From: Ampullaceana balthica
Lineage: Eukaryota > Mollusca > Gastropoda > Lymnaeidae
Assembly: GCA_944989445.1 (NCBI GenBank)
Contig: CALYLW010000017.1
Location: 444,001-508,000, forward strand
DNA length: 64,000 nucleotides
Direction: 5' to 3'
Shown: in pieces, positions 13,201 through 25,900 of the stretch
Numbering within the stretch: position 1 is the first letter of the stretch
Layout: each line of letters opens with the position of its first letter
Notes under the pieces: model-generated
Told to the model about the DNA's origin: nothing
The model's database searches: none
What the model saw: only the letters and a program-made list of their open reading frames with translations
Position numbers and translations under genes: made by a program

Positions 13201-16200
13201 GCATTGTCTAGACAGCTGTAGCTTCCTATGGTTTCATTCCTATTTTCTGCAGCTGGTTTGGTAGTAAGTGGTATATAGCTGGGCATCATAGAAAGGGTCT
13301 TTGTTTTTTCTGACCAAAGGTCCACTCCTTTAGTTCGAATTCTCTTTCTATTTTCTTTGTTAAAATATCTCCAACCATTAGACTTATCTTTTTGTTTCTT
13401 TGATTGTTTAACGAAAATATGAGGTGCACCAAGACAATTGTGAGTTTGTGACTTATATTTGGCCACATGCCGACTGGAAACTGATTTGTAAGTCCATAGA
13501 TCTTGGTTTGACTTTCGATCAATGTGGTATGCATGCTGTGGTTCAAGACCAGGTATGTCCTCTAGAAATACAGCACCGGATGGAATTTTGAACTGATGAT
13601 TATCATTGCTTAGAAACAAAATGTGTTAAAACATGAATTATCCAGTATGAATGATCAATGAGAAAACATATCCGTTAAAATATCAATATTTTAAATGCAT
13701 GAATATTTTAAATTTGAAAGGATCTGTAGTAGGTCTTACGTTGACTAAGAAACAAACAAAAAATTAATACTTGACCAATTTCTCTGTTTACACAATAAGA
13801 TAGAATTTTGTCACTCAATCTAAAAAAACATTCTTAAAAAATTAAACATGTTTGTTCAAAAAGATAAACAATGAAAATGAAAAATTACAATGCCTTAAAA
13901 ATATGTCAGTTTAACAATCTGAGGAAGGAAGTAACTTATTGCGTCATAAATTCTAATGAAATTAATTGATGTAATAAATATGTAATGTTTGTAATCCTTC
14001 AAATACTAAAATAAATAATACAAATTCCCAAATGTTCAGTTATTTAAATTTCACAACAGTATCAAACTTTTCTAAATATAATAAATGTTTGAGATTATAA
14101 TAATACCTCTTTTCTTGACTTGGACTCTGAGAGCGATGTCTTCTCTTCTCACTTTTTTTCTTTTTCTTTTTCTTTTTTCTACCATCATTTGATTTTGAGC
14201 TTTTATTCTGATAGAAATCATCTTCTAAATGACAGTAGTTTACACAAAAATATAAGTTATATGTCATTTAAAATAAATAAAACAATAGCAATTTTATACA
14301 ACAGTAATGATCTCTATATGTTTTATAAGCCATTATTTCTCCAGAAGTGCTTATAAGCAATGTTCCCTATAAGATTCATCAGTCCGTGTGCAAAATTGCA
14401 CATCATCTATTTTAGTGCATAATTTTATATTCCGCAAACACATACACTATTAAAATGTGCTGTGCTACGGGTTCAAATGCCTGCGCAGATTAGGGTTGCC
14501 AGATGTCCGGTTTTGTACCGGACTGTCCGGTATTATCGTTATTTGTCCAGTGGAAAAATGGAAGCAATACCGGACATTTTACACTTAAATATTGTGCCAG
14601 CGACAAAATTCGACACTAGTGTCCGGTATTTTTGAGACAGCCACCTGGCAACCCTAGCGCAGATGCGCAGCTTGAAGGGAACATTGCTTATAAGTAAAAT
14701 GTTCTACTTTAACATAACTAAGGTAATAATAGATTCTGTTATTGATCTAAATTAATAGATTAATATTTTTTTATTATATTGTAAATATTCATTTTAAGCA
14801 CATAAATAATTACGTACATATTTTAATAAAAACATTTTACACTAAACAAAAATTAAACACATGACAGCATAAGTATGTAACTTGGTTAACAACAAATAAA
14901 TGTTAACCCCTAAAAATGTACCTCCTTGGTAACAATAATGACTTCATTAGTAATCATTTGGAGTTGTTACACACAATAAAACAAAAGAACTTTTATATCT
15001 TTAATCCTAACTTTAAGAGTGAGGATTTGCTATGAATGAGCTGATTTTGGGCAACTGTTTTGAAGAGGTTGGAATGTACCATACAAAGTAGATTTCGTTT
15101 ACAAAATTATTTTTTCCTACAAGGGCTATATTCACAACCGTTATCTCCCTTTATCTTATGAATGAACCTAAATTAAATGTCATAAAGTAATAACTTTTGA
15201 CAAAATAGACCAAAAGCACTATTGTTTTTGCGAATGGAAAAAAAAATACTTACTATCTGATTCAGGAGATTTTCTTTTTTTGGAATATTGAGGTAGTTCT
15301 GTGCTGATGGTGTCAGTCACATAATTAGACCTATAATAAAATATTCAAATTTTTTAATTGAAAAAAGCAGCTCATCAACATACATAAAAAGCATAGATTT
15401 TATTTTACTTTTTTCTGAAGTCTTTTTATTTCATTTAAGCTTTAATTATTTATTGATATCCTGGTATGTCATAAATAAACATATCTTTATGCATATACTT
15501 AAAGTAAGTTAATGCTAGCAATGTTATGGACAATCATAATGAAATTAGAAAAATTACCTGGTATCACTTTTTAAATCTAATGTACATTGCTCTGAAAAAT
15601 TTTGTTTTTGAACTGCAATTATAGCATTTAAAGTGGAAGGGTCGATTTTCAGCTTGAGTGTTGCCAAATCTTCATTTTCTGTTTTTAAAAAAGAAAATTT
15701 TGAATAAGAATATGATACAGACCTTGCTCAGTCGAAAAAACACTCATTCAAAAGCAAAAATAACATATCTCTTATTTTAATACAGTAGAGCAGTAATTTT
15801 TTTAATTCTGTTTTTCAAAAGTGTCAGTTATCCTAACTCTCCTATCATTTTAAAATTATATTACCCAATAGGCTTGGCACTGAGCATTGTTTAAACACTG
15901 AAAAATTAATTCCAGACCCTGTAGTCTGTAGTACAATCCAGTAACAATTTAATGTATATGCATTGAATATGAGCCAGTAATCAGACAGGGATGTACAAAC
16001 TTAGTAATTAAAAAGATGAATTAATCATTCATCTATTTTAAAGCCCTGGTCCTTTAAATTCGAGAACTTATTTTGGAAGATGGAAGAACTTAATACCTCA
16101 TTTGTTTGATAATTCTATGAGCCGAGTAAGCTGAACTCAATGCATGGTCATGGTGTGAGGTGACTAATATCCCTTACGATGCTCATTCTCAGTTGTCAGA

Positions 16201-16618
16201 AAACTGGATATTCAACCCACCCATGGTCCCAAAAAGTTTGGAAAATCATGCTCTGCAGTAGTGATTTATCATTTTTACCTATGACTATGATATCTGATAA
16301 TACATTTAGTACATTGGCATCAGTAAATATTAGGCCTATAAGTATAAGTTATAAGTATAAGCATAACTCTCGTGCTTTCTAAGTCTTCATACCTTTTACT
16401 TGCTGAGATCCTTCAACTTTGCTGTGGTTCTGAGATTTATCACCAGATACATGAATAATTGGAAATAAACTACTAGCTGGAAATAATGGCTTAGGCCCAT
16501 TGTCTGATGATGGTGTAGTGGCGGTACTACCTTGGCTATCTAAACTATCTTCATTCATCTTTTTTTGTAGTAGCAGTTTATTATAGTTAGAGGCCTTAGA
16601 GTTACTATGACATGTCAC
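7288..16618 (-). CDS. NRDE2: NRDE2, nuclear RNAi/RNA-surveillance factor (complete)
   Basis: In minus-strand order the exons are 16618-16393, 15678-15558, 15330-15254, 14224-14107, 13608-12840, 11991-11778, 11413-11156, 10009-8516, 8281-8178, 7868-7797 and 7560-7288. They total 3726 nt, or 1241 residues, against about 1160 in human. All junctions are GT-AG and in phase. An N-terminal PKPLFPAS is followed by a lysine/arginine-rich tract (GRKKKKKKKKSEKRRHRS, about residues 155-175). A FLEDIPGL...LWTYKSV segment (about 190-220) corresponds to the MTR4-interacting region. A long helical-repeat NRDE-2 domain follows, with FNQRTREQPQDVQLWLKFV, FWESGVPRFGE, FYRALQSCPWAK and the C-terminal MTEGEIRVRIPLEEVELLL. 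In animals NRDE2 works in nuclear RNAi or exosome/MTR4 control. The start could instead be the in-frame ATG at 16556-16558, 20 residues downstream. Confidence 0.94.
10381..10752 (+). repeat. Dispersed palindrome-containing repeat, copy R1 (NRDE2 intron)
   Basis: The copy starts at AAATCCCTTAAATTAACTTC and ends with CATATATAAGGGATTTATAG followed by a TTTTTACGG tail. The outer AAATCCCTTA and TAAGGGATTT are inverted. An internal inverted repeat, CTGAAATTTTG and CAAAATTTCAG, surrounds CACCTAACAATGCAT. Related copies are at 19320-19828, 38190-38632 (inverted), 43938-44391 and 53196-53740. No coding capacity is visible and the class is unknown. Confidence 0.85.
14358..14686. mobile_element. hAT MITE in NRDE2 intron, same family as 283-458
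   Basis: Ends are CAATGTTCCCT and AGGGAACATTG, with a perfect 8-bp target duplication CTTATAAG at 14350-14357 and 14687-14694. A second MITE lies inside it at 14491-14656. The host interval is the NRDE2 intron between exons 14107-14224 and 15254-15330. Confidence 0.9.
14491..14656. mobile_element. Second hAT MITE nested within 14358-14686
   Basis: Terminal inverted repeats are TAGGGTTGCCAG and CTGGCAACCCTA, and the 8-bp target duplication GCGCAGAT is perfect (14483-14490 and 14657-14664). The interior is built around CCGG-bearing segments such as GTCCGGTTTTGTACCGGAC. This insertion is younger than its host MITE. Confidence 0.9.
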
Positions 16619-16966
16619 ACTGACATAGAATTATTAGGTATGAATGTCTATACTGTATTACTGTATAGTACTATATTTAAATTTAAGTAAGTACATGTAA
16701 CATTATTGATATTGTTGTTTATGTTAATTGTTAAGACACATAATAATTCCGGAAGCTCATGAGTAACTTTCGTTTTTTAATTTTCATCTAATCCAAATTT
16801 TTTTTTAATGGATTGGATACATATTTGTTAATAGCTGTTTTAATGTTGGATACTAAATCACTACATTGAAAAAAAACATCTCTTCGTCCCTGTCACCGAT
16901 AGATGCATTCGTCGTGTTTGAGTCTAAGAAAATTGACCTTAATTTAATTTGGGGAAGAATACGAAA
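16619..16966. promoter_or_regulatory. Shared divergent promoter region of NRDE2 and the FG-GAP gene
   Basis: The two start codons face away from each other with 348 bp between them, so both promoters must lie close together or overlap here. An ETS-like palindrome TTCCGGAA lies at 16748-16755. No TATA-like element is convincing in this AT-rich DNA. Bidirectional use is inferred from geometry only. Confidence 0.55.
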
Positions 16967-19900
16967 ATGAAAATGCCAATAGTTTCAGAAATATGGAAAG
17001 CTAAATTAGACAAGTCATTCAATGCTATTGCACTGGCTGTAATCTTTAAGTAAGTATAATTTAAATTAAGTATTTATTAAGTTAATACTTCACTTTTTTA
17101 AGTGTCAAGTGAAAGTGTAAGTAATTAAGTTAAATTAAGCAATAAATAAATAATAATATTAATAAGTAACAAGTAGGCCTAGATTATGCCTAATACTAAT
17201 AGTAATAACTATTAGTATAGTCAGTCAATAGCTAATAATAATAAATAAAACTAATTAATTTGTGAGTGCAACAAATTACAAATTATTATGATTTATTTGT
17301 TACTTGTATAGGTATAACTATAAGTTAATAAGTATAAGTATTGTATAACAAATGAATTGATAATAATAATAAATTATAAATGGTAACTATACCACCTGTG
17401 CATTTTTGGGGATTAAATGTCAGTCATCCCTAGTGACCCTAGCCCTAGCACTTTAAACTTTACTCTTTATACTTTATTATATATACTTAATACTTCGTTA
17501 ATTTTTCAGTTGATGTTCCCATCCCCATGCTCTTAGTCTTAGCATTATCCAGTATGCTAAACTAAATAATAATGTATAAGTCATACACTGATGTCTTGTC
17601 TTATCTATACAGACGCTCTTTCTATACAGAAGATTATTGCGTCCACAGACCATACCTGTCTTTTGGCAAGTGATGCAGCGTTCACAGGCCACGGCTATGA
17701 GGGTTCCACGCATGACCCAGCCACCTTTGTTTCCCTAACTACTGTTAGGTACCCACTAGAAGCTGGCCCCGGGAACTAATCCTTGCCTTCACATGGATTC
17801 AAACTTGTGATCATCGGTGCGCCAGCCGAGCGCGTGCGGCGCATGCCACTCGACCACCATGCCACAGGTTTAGAACTTAATTAGCTCCAGAACTCGGTGT
17901 GTTACCCTTAAACATTCGTAACCTGAAACATTGACATTGAAATCAATGAAATAATGAGACAATCCATTTCGAGATGAAAGAGTATTTCTTTTTTTTATTA
18001 ACACCCAGACATTCACCTGACAATTCACAAAGAATACATGTACTTCACATATTAAATAAAGAAAAAGAAAACTACCATGCAACTTAAATGTGAGATTTAA
18101 AAAAGATTAAGTCCATCTTTTTTATCAAGGAAGCGATCATGAGGGAATCATCACTTTCTAAGAAATCTTTGACTGCTGTGTACATGTAGTAAGGTCATTA
18201 AAAGGGAGGCTGTACACACTTTCAAAACTAAGCCACGAGTCTAGTGCTAAGTGATTTTAGTACAGTGTGGCCTACGTTTGTACTTTACATGATCATTTTT
18301 CACAAACATTAAACCTTGCTCTTTACCTCTCCCCACCTCCTCTCTCTCTATCTCTCCATCTCCTTCTCTAGACTTCATTTGTAACCCAAGGCAATGTTCG
18401 TTACCCGAGACAAACAAATTTTGAAGTTGTTGTTCATTGGGGCTAGGCTCACTTTGCTTCACATAAAAACTATTGGAAAATATACATTTAAAAAAAATTA
18501 TAATTTAAAAAAGCATATTATGATGTGACATGGAAGGCACACATAAGCTATGATTATTGATCATAGAAGTGTCAGATTATCAGTCCAGAAAGTATGTGTT
18601 TTGAGTGCAGTTTTGAGGGCCTGAATAGTAGGAATGTTACAAATGTGTAACGGGAGATAATTCCATCATTTTGGATCACTAAAAGAGAAAGAACATTCAC
18701 CAAATGTTTTAGCCCATATCTTAGGAACAGAGAGAATATGTATGGTATGTGTACTAAAGAGAGAAGCTAATAAGAAGGTCAATAAATAGAGATTTTTGGT
18801 AATTTAGTAAGGGTTGGAGTTGGCGAAAAAGTTGTTGCAGACAACTGACAATTTGTAATCACTTTGTGTTTGTACAGGGATCAATGAATTCGTGGGAAAA
18901 TATGGTCTTGTTGCATTTAGTATAGTAACCTTGGTCATTTAAATTTGACTAAATAACCCTTGCCTTCAAATTTTGCAGCTCATTTTTTAATTTGTTCTAG
19001 TTTATCTATGGTTTTCTTTTTGCTGGATGGATCCTTTACAAAAATGCATAATCTAGTTTAGGTCTGAGCAATGAAGGTAGTATTTTAGTATTAAGGTCTT
19101 ATGAAATTTCAAATAGAAATCATCCTTTTTAAAACAATTTTTTATAATTTTAATATTATATTGCATTATACAATTATACATATACATAAATTTATATGTT
19201 GATTATTGTTTTATTTAAAGATCCAGTGGGCTGAGCCTCATAGTTGGCTGTGAGGATGGCATGGTTAGAATATATGATCTCTCAGCAAAGCATCTCGATG
19301 AGAAACCAAAGGTATTTTTAAATCCCTTATATTAACTTCACCGTCATCTCTGTCTTGGGCAGGCGGAAAAACAAAAGTCAAAAATGACCCACTTCCCGTG
19401 ATCCGATCGAGCTGAAATTTGGCACACGGACCCGTCTCACCTAACAATGCATCGTATCAAAATTTCAGATCGATCGAACGTACCGTAATTAAATTAATGC
19501 ATTTTTAGTTTATCCTTATATAGCGTATGTAATTCAAATTCACTGTTTGTTATTGTTTTTTTTCACGTGATTGTTCAGTCACGCGTTGACGCGACCCATC
19601 GAAGTACCAGCGTGCTTTTGTTTACATTTTATTTTTATGTGTCACGCTGAGCTCGGTCCAGCGATTGGCGACCAGACTTTTCCCCTCTCTCCCCCCCCCT
19701 CCCAAGAGGGTTATGAAGCAAAGTTGAGTTAAGACAGATTCAGTCTGTAAATATTTGTAAATACTTTTAGTTATCTCTCATATATAAGGGATTTATAGTC
19801 AAAAACTTTCTTTTTACGGGTTTGTTTTATTATGGATGTATTCTTTGCTTTGACTTTCGCAAAACAACTACTCCCCAGGTTGGGTACAAAGAATTGTGTG

Positions 19901-22900
19901 TGGTGGTAGTGGTGTTTATGTAATGAATAAAATCTATTTCTACCAACAACAAAGTTGGCACTGAATACTTATTACAATGGCAGCTTCTTAACATTATTCA
20001 TAAATTTAATTAAGCTAAAGTCTATTGTGTGTTGGTATAAGTTCACCTGAGACTAAAATTCAGGAATCAGCCAAAGTTAAATTTAATATAAAAAATATTT
20101 CATTTAAATTGTATGATTAAATTATTGCTGAAATGTATTTAGCTAATCTATCATGTAATACTATACTGTAACAATTCTGTTTTCCCCAGACTGTTTTGGA
20201 AACAAAAAGTGGTCCGATTCAGTGCTTGACGGTTCATGATGTCACAAGATTTTATCAAAATGATCTGATAGTTGGTGACTCATGCGGAATGTTGACTGTT
20301 TTTTGCAATCGTCAAATTTTGTCTCGGCAGTCCTTATCTTCAGATAGTATTATATGTTCCACAGTCGTTGAAGACAATGGTAAATTATGGGATTTCAGTG
20401 AATCAGTTATCAATTTATTTATGGTTATAAGTTCTAAGGGATCGAATAAAATTCTTTGTGATTAAAGTTATCAAGATCTTTTTGATTTAAGTGTGAACTA
20501 CCTAACATTTAATTGACTTTTTTGTTAATTTCTCTAGGAGGGAGCCCAATTATTGTTTGCTCGAATGACTCTGGTGTTTTAACAGGAGTTCAGCCAACTG
20601 AAGAAATATGGAGAATTGATCTAAATAGTTTATCAAATAAAGTATGGCTTTTTAAATATTTAAAACACCCTTTAGGTTTACCTCTGAATAAATATAATAT
20701 ATGTGTTTAGGTATATAAATAAATAAATATAATGTTTAAAATCCATCAGAAATTATTATTTGTCACAGATGCTATTTCTGAGTTTTTAAATTTTTAAAAT
20801 CTACATATGATTACAGAATCCATCTTCAATAGTGAAAATAAATTGCCTTTTAGTAGTACACATAACAGATGCAACCGGAAATAAGAGGCAGTATTTACTA
20901 GTTGCTGATAACGCCAAGAGAATTCATGTCATTAGCAATGGAACTCTTGTCACTTCGCTCAATGCCCCATCAAATATAACAGCTGTGAGTACATTTAATG
21001 AGATACTGATTCGTTTCCCTTATTTTAAATTTAGCTTAAAATATTTTTTTGTCTATTGAAAATTATTTTTGTCAAAAACATTTATTTTTACAATAAACTC
21101 AACACCATTCTTTTTACACAAACCACCCTTATCGATTTGTTAAAACTAAAAAAAAACTTACATGTTATTTTAGCACTGCTACTTCTAATCAATAGATCTA
21201 TATAATATAATTATTTTGCTATCTTCCATATTGTTTTGCCACATGCAGATGACACAAGGGCGATTTATACCTGCCAACAAGCTTAGTCTACCATCGGGTC
21301 AGTCTTTCTCTTCAGATGCCGAACAAGTGGCTCTAGGTTCCAGCAGTGGCTCTGTCTATATCCTACACAATTTAAATGTAATTTATATGTTTTCCCTTTT
21401 CAATTATAAGTTTAAATGGTCATTACAATTTTTTAAATTTCAAAATAATTTCTGGTTTAGTAGCTTCATCATCAGCTATTGTAGCAGGTGCCTACTTGGT
21501 TTATGGTGTGCCTCAAGGCTCCGTTTTGGGTCCGGTTCTTTTTGTAATGTATACAAGGCCATGCTTCTACTTCTACTGCTCGAAAAGCATTCAGTTAAAA
21601 GCCAATCATTTGCAGATGATACTCAGCTATACACTCACACTCATCCCTCTGATATTGACTCCACTGTCCAATTGATGCAGGAGTGCATTGATGAGGTAAA
21701 GTCTTGGATGACTTTCAGCAAGCTCAAGCTGAATGACGATAAGACAGAAGCACTCCTATTTTGCAACAATAAATTACGCAGTACTTTGTCTCTTCCTAAT
21801 TCTATTCAGGTGTCTAGTTCTGATATACTGTTCAAAACATCGACTAGGAATCTTGGCTACATTATTTCTGACAGCATGTCTACCAACAACTTCATCAATC
21901 ACATCTGTCGCTCTGCCTACACCGCCATTCGTCAGATCAGCTCATTCCGTCATTACTTAACAGTTAGTGCAACAAAAACTCTAGTCTGTGCTCTTGTTCT
22001 AGCTCGCATTGATTATTGCAATTCTCTTCTGTCAGGTGCGCCAAAACAATGCATTGAAAAACTACAGAAAGTTCAAAATTCAGCTGCCAGACTAGTTCTT
22101 AAGGCAAAAAACATGACCATGTTACTCCGCTACTTTACTCACTTCATTGGCTACCTATACAAGCTCGAATTGATTACAAACTGGCTGTTCTCTGTCACAA
22201 CTTCTTTTCTGACTCATCTCCTTCTTATCTTACTGAACTTCTGTCGGTCTACTCACCCAGTCGTCAGCTACGCTCTTCTGCAGACACACGTATTCTCTGT
22301 GTTCCTATGACACGAACTAAAACTTTTGGCGAAAGGTCATTCTCTTTTTGTGCAGCCAAACAATGGAATTCTCTACCATTACACATCCGTAGTATTCCAA
22401 CTACCAAGTCCTTCAAGAATGCACTTAAGACGCATCTTTTCAAAATTTATTTTCAAAATTAATGAAACATTTGTTTTTAATGATTAGCGTAGCTTATGTG
22501 TAATGTACTGTCCTGTATGTTGTTATTATGGTATGAATGGTTATTTAATTATTATATGTATGTTATGATCTCCATGTAAAGCGCTGTGAGCCGGTTCCTT
22601 ACTGGGATACAGCGCTATATAAATTATCAGTTATTATCATTATAAATGTTAATTTTGTATTAACTTTTTTTTTAATACTGTTTTTTTTTAATAAATTGTT
22701 TTGTATTGAAGAATGTACATTACTTTTGGAGTAGTTTTAAAATGATATAAATTTTTCCCATGAATATCTTCTTTCACACATTGGAGACCAAATTCAGAAA
22801 AATGTAGTTAATACTTCCAGGTTTTACTACAACTTTACGATTTTATAGAGTTTAATTGAGTGAAGAAAACAAGTGGCATGGAGTTTTAACTCTTTACTCT

Positions 22901-25900
22901 TTTGAATTTTGAGGTCCCATTATTTGTGGTGCCATGGACACTGAAGATGACCTTATTCTTTTTGAATAAATGGTATAAGAGGCATATCCCTAAAGTATAC
23001 AGGTTGAATCACAGAATTTTACAAACAGTTCATTGATGATGGTATTAGCATCACCAAAATTAAAACTAGAGAATTCAAACTATTTATTTATGGATGTTCT
23101 AAGACTATTGTTTCTTTTTAAAAATTTAAAATTCTGTAGACTTTCTAACATTACCTTAAGATAAAAGGATTATTTACCTCTTGACAATTTCCCTAACAAC
23201 CATAGTTTCTTAGGCTACCAATCATGCCACACCAGACCATCAAAAACTCCAAACCTTCCAACTTGTCAGGCAACTTTGCCTCTGGGTCAGTCAAATGAAG
23301 ACTCTATAGATAGGAAACATGATAAAAAATGAAGGACTACTTCATCTCCAGGTCATTTTTGAGGGCATGTCCTTATGTCATAATTGTATGTGACCTTATA
23401 TATCAGTCAGCTGAACCACCTAATGTGGGGTCTAAACATGTTCAAGAATACATTTTATGTCTTGTTCTGTTCTGTTAATTAAAAAGTACAATCTGCGCTG
23501 AAGATACAACCTCTTTTATATAGGCAAGATGGGCAGAAAGCTATTTGAACAAGAAATATCTTCAGGACATTGGAAAAAAAAACAAGCCATTTCTTGTCTC
23601 ATATCGTTTCAGTGGGACAATGGCACTTGACATGCATCCTTTCATCTCTAATTGCTTGCATGAGATTTTTGGCACCATATCACCAAGTGGAATTAATTGA
23701 ATATTAACTTACTAGTGATCTTTTACGTCCCACAATTTCTATTATCAAGTTTTGCTGTTTTTATCTGGTAAATTACTAATACTAAAATTATGTTCTCCTG
23801 ATAGTACACACTGCTGAATTATATGGAACAGTTTTTATCCTCCTATGTAATTTTCTGTGAGGTCATCAATAGCGATTGGTCCCTCAAACTCCTACAGCCA
23901 ATCACTGGTGGAGAAAAATTAAATCTCATTTACATATTGAACAACTTTCAAAACGAGTTATTTTTGGTGCAGTTTTTTTCCAAGAGTTTATTTTGAGCGG
24001 TGCGCGTTGGGAGTTGTAGTAAAAAAAATTGTTTTTACGGGTTATTTATTATAACTCTGGACAGACCGTGGTAGTGTCTCTGGATAGACCGGCATTGTGG
24101 GGGGAGGTAGGGTCTCTGGACAGACCGCGGTGTGGGGGGAGGTAGGGTCTCTGGACAGACAGGGATGGGTATTGTTATAACTATAATGTATAGTATTTTT
24201 GACGTGATACACATGTATGGCCTGTTGAGATGGCGGGTCTCTGTACAAACTGCGGTGGAAGGGATGTAGGGTCTCGCAACAGACCGCGGTGTTGGGGGGG
24301 GGGAGGTAGGGTCTCTGGACAGACCGCAGTGTGGGGGGGAGGTAGGGTCTCTGGACAGACGAGGGTGGGTAATATTGTCATGTCCTACCATGAACTTCAC
24401 AGGTCACCCTACACTTATTCCCGTCCTTGGACGGGCTTTGTTGCTATTTTACTAATAACACACACATTTCTGTTTCTAACAATAATATTTCACATAGGCT
24501 GTTTGCTATCTTGATCATTGAGCAATATTTACTTTACCGACTTGTTCTAAAACAAGTGTGTGTGGTTTTTTTTCAATTCCTCAAGTAGTTTTGCGGTGTT
24601 GTATCTGTATTATCTGCTGGAGAATGCATGCGATGGAAGCAATCAATTTTCATTATTTTCAAACCTAAGTGTATTTCACCATTTATTTAGATTAAATAAA
24701 ATAATACGATTTTTTAAAATTAAAACATGTGGATAACATATTATAAAATAGCTCATAACATTCATTTATCTATATCTGAATTTAGATCACATTGGATGAT
24801 TATGTGAATGCCAAACACCCCATCACAAATCTCTGCACTTTGCCTCAACCAGAAAACTCTACAGACCTTTTACTTTGTGCTGGTCATTTTAGTTCATTGC
24901 ATCTTTATAAAGATGGCCAGGTACGTATAATCTTGTTATATAAAGGGAAATATGGATTATCTTGTTCTGTGCAAGGGAAATATGGAAATTTATTTTTGTG
25001 ACAGATCCCAAGTAAATATATTCTTATGGCAACCAAACAGATAACATTAGATAACTAGTTTCTGGTGCAGAACTAGATGGTCTCTCACTATGGGATAATT
25101 TCTAAATTTATAGTGATTATGATAGTTTGACAATTTAACTTGGTGATTCTTAATTTTGATTTACCATCTGTACTGTTACCATTTACAAAACATGTATCCT
25201 ATTTCCAGAAAGTATTGCAGGCTAGATAAAACTTTTCATCAAACCACTTGTGCCCATGGGCCACATGTTGCCCACCTCTGTGTCACTTAATTAGATGATA
25301 GTTATATATCCACATTTGTGCATTCATTTTATTTTATTTATTTCAAAAATACTTCTTAAGCCTCAGTTTCAACAGAGGTGTCTACTGCATGTGTATGACA
25401 AATCAATATTAATATGTTATAGATGGTGGTGATAGTAAAACAATGAAAATAAACTAGAAAGTTTTTGCAATGTGTTGACTTCCCTAACACTGGATAGCAA
25501 AGTCAATAGTGCGCTCACCTCACAAGCTGAGGGGCATGGGATCTAGCCCACGTTAAAGCCACAATAAAAATGTTGATGAATGACAAATGCTAAGAAATTC
25601 CTCCGCTGACCTGGAGAGGAGATGGGCGCCGCCATGGTCTACCAAGCCCCGAGAAAGTTCTAATGGAAACATTAGAACCCCCTACGACCACGAGGTTATG
25701 GGACACACACACAAATTCCCTGAGCCAAATAAAGACTTAAGAATGGGTTGTTTTTCTTCCTACCACTCTACATTTAAAACAACAAAATCATCTATGGAAT
25801 TTTTCCCAGTCACACATGCTCCTACCACCTGAAAAGCGAATACATTTTTATTGTAACCACTATATAAAGTTTGATCTAAGCTACAACTGATTTCATTGTT

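Noticed and set aside
19265..19447. 60-residue minus-strand frame across the R2 repeat
   Set aside because: It spans an exon of the FG-GAP gene and the non-coding repeat and does not recur as an open frame in the other copies.
24035..24514. Proline/arginine-rich frames, or a CRISPR-like direct-repeat array
   Set aside because: The frames come from translating the minisatellite. Units are contiguous without unique spacers, and the context is an animal intron.
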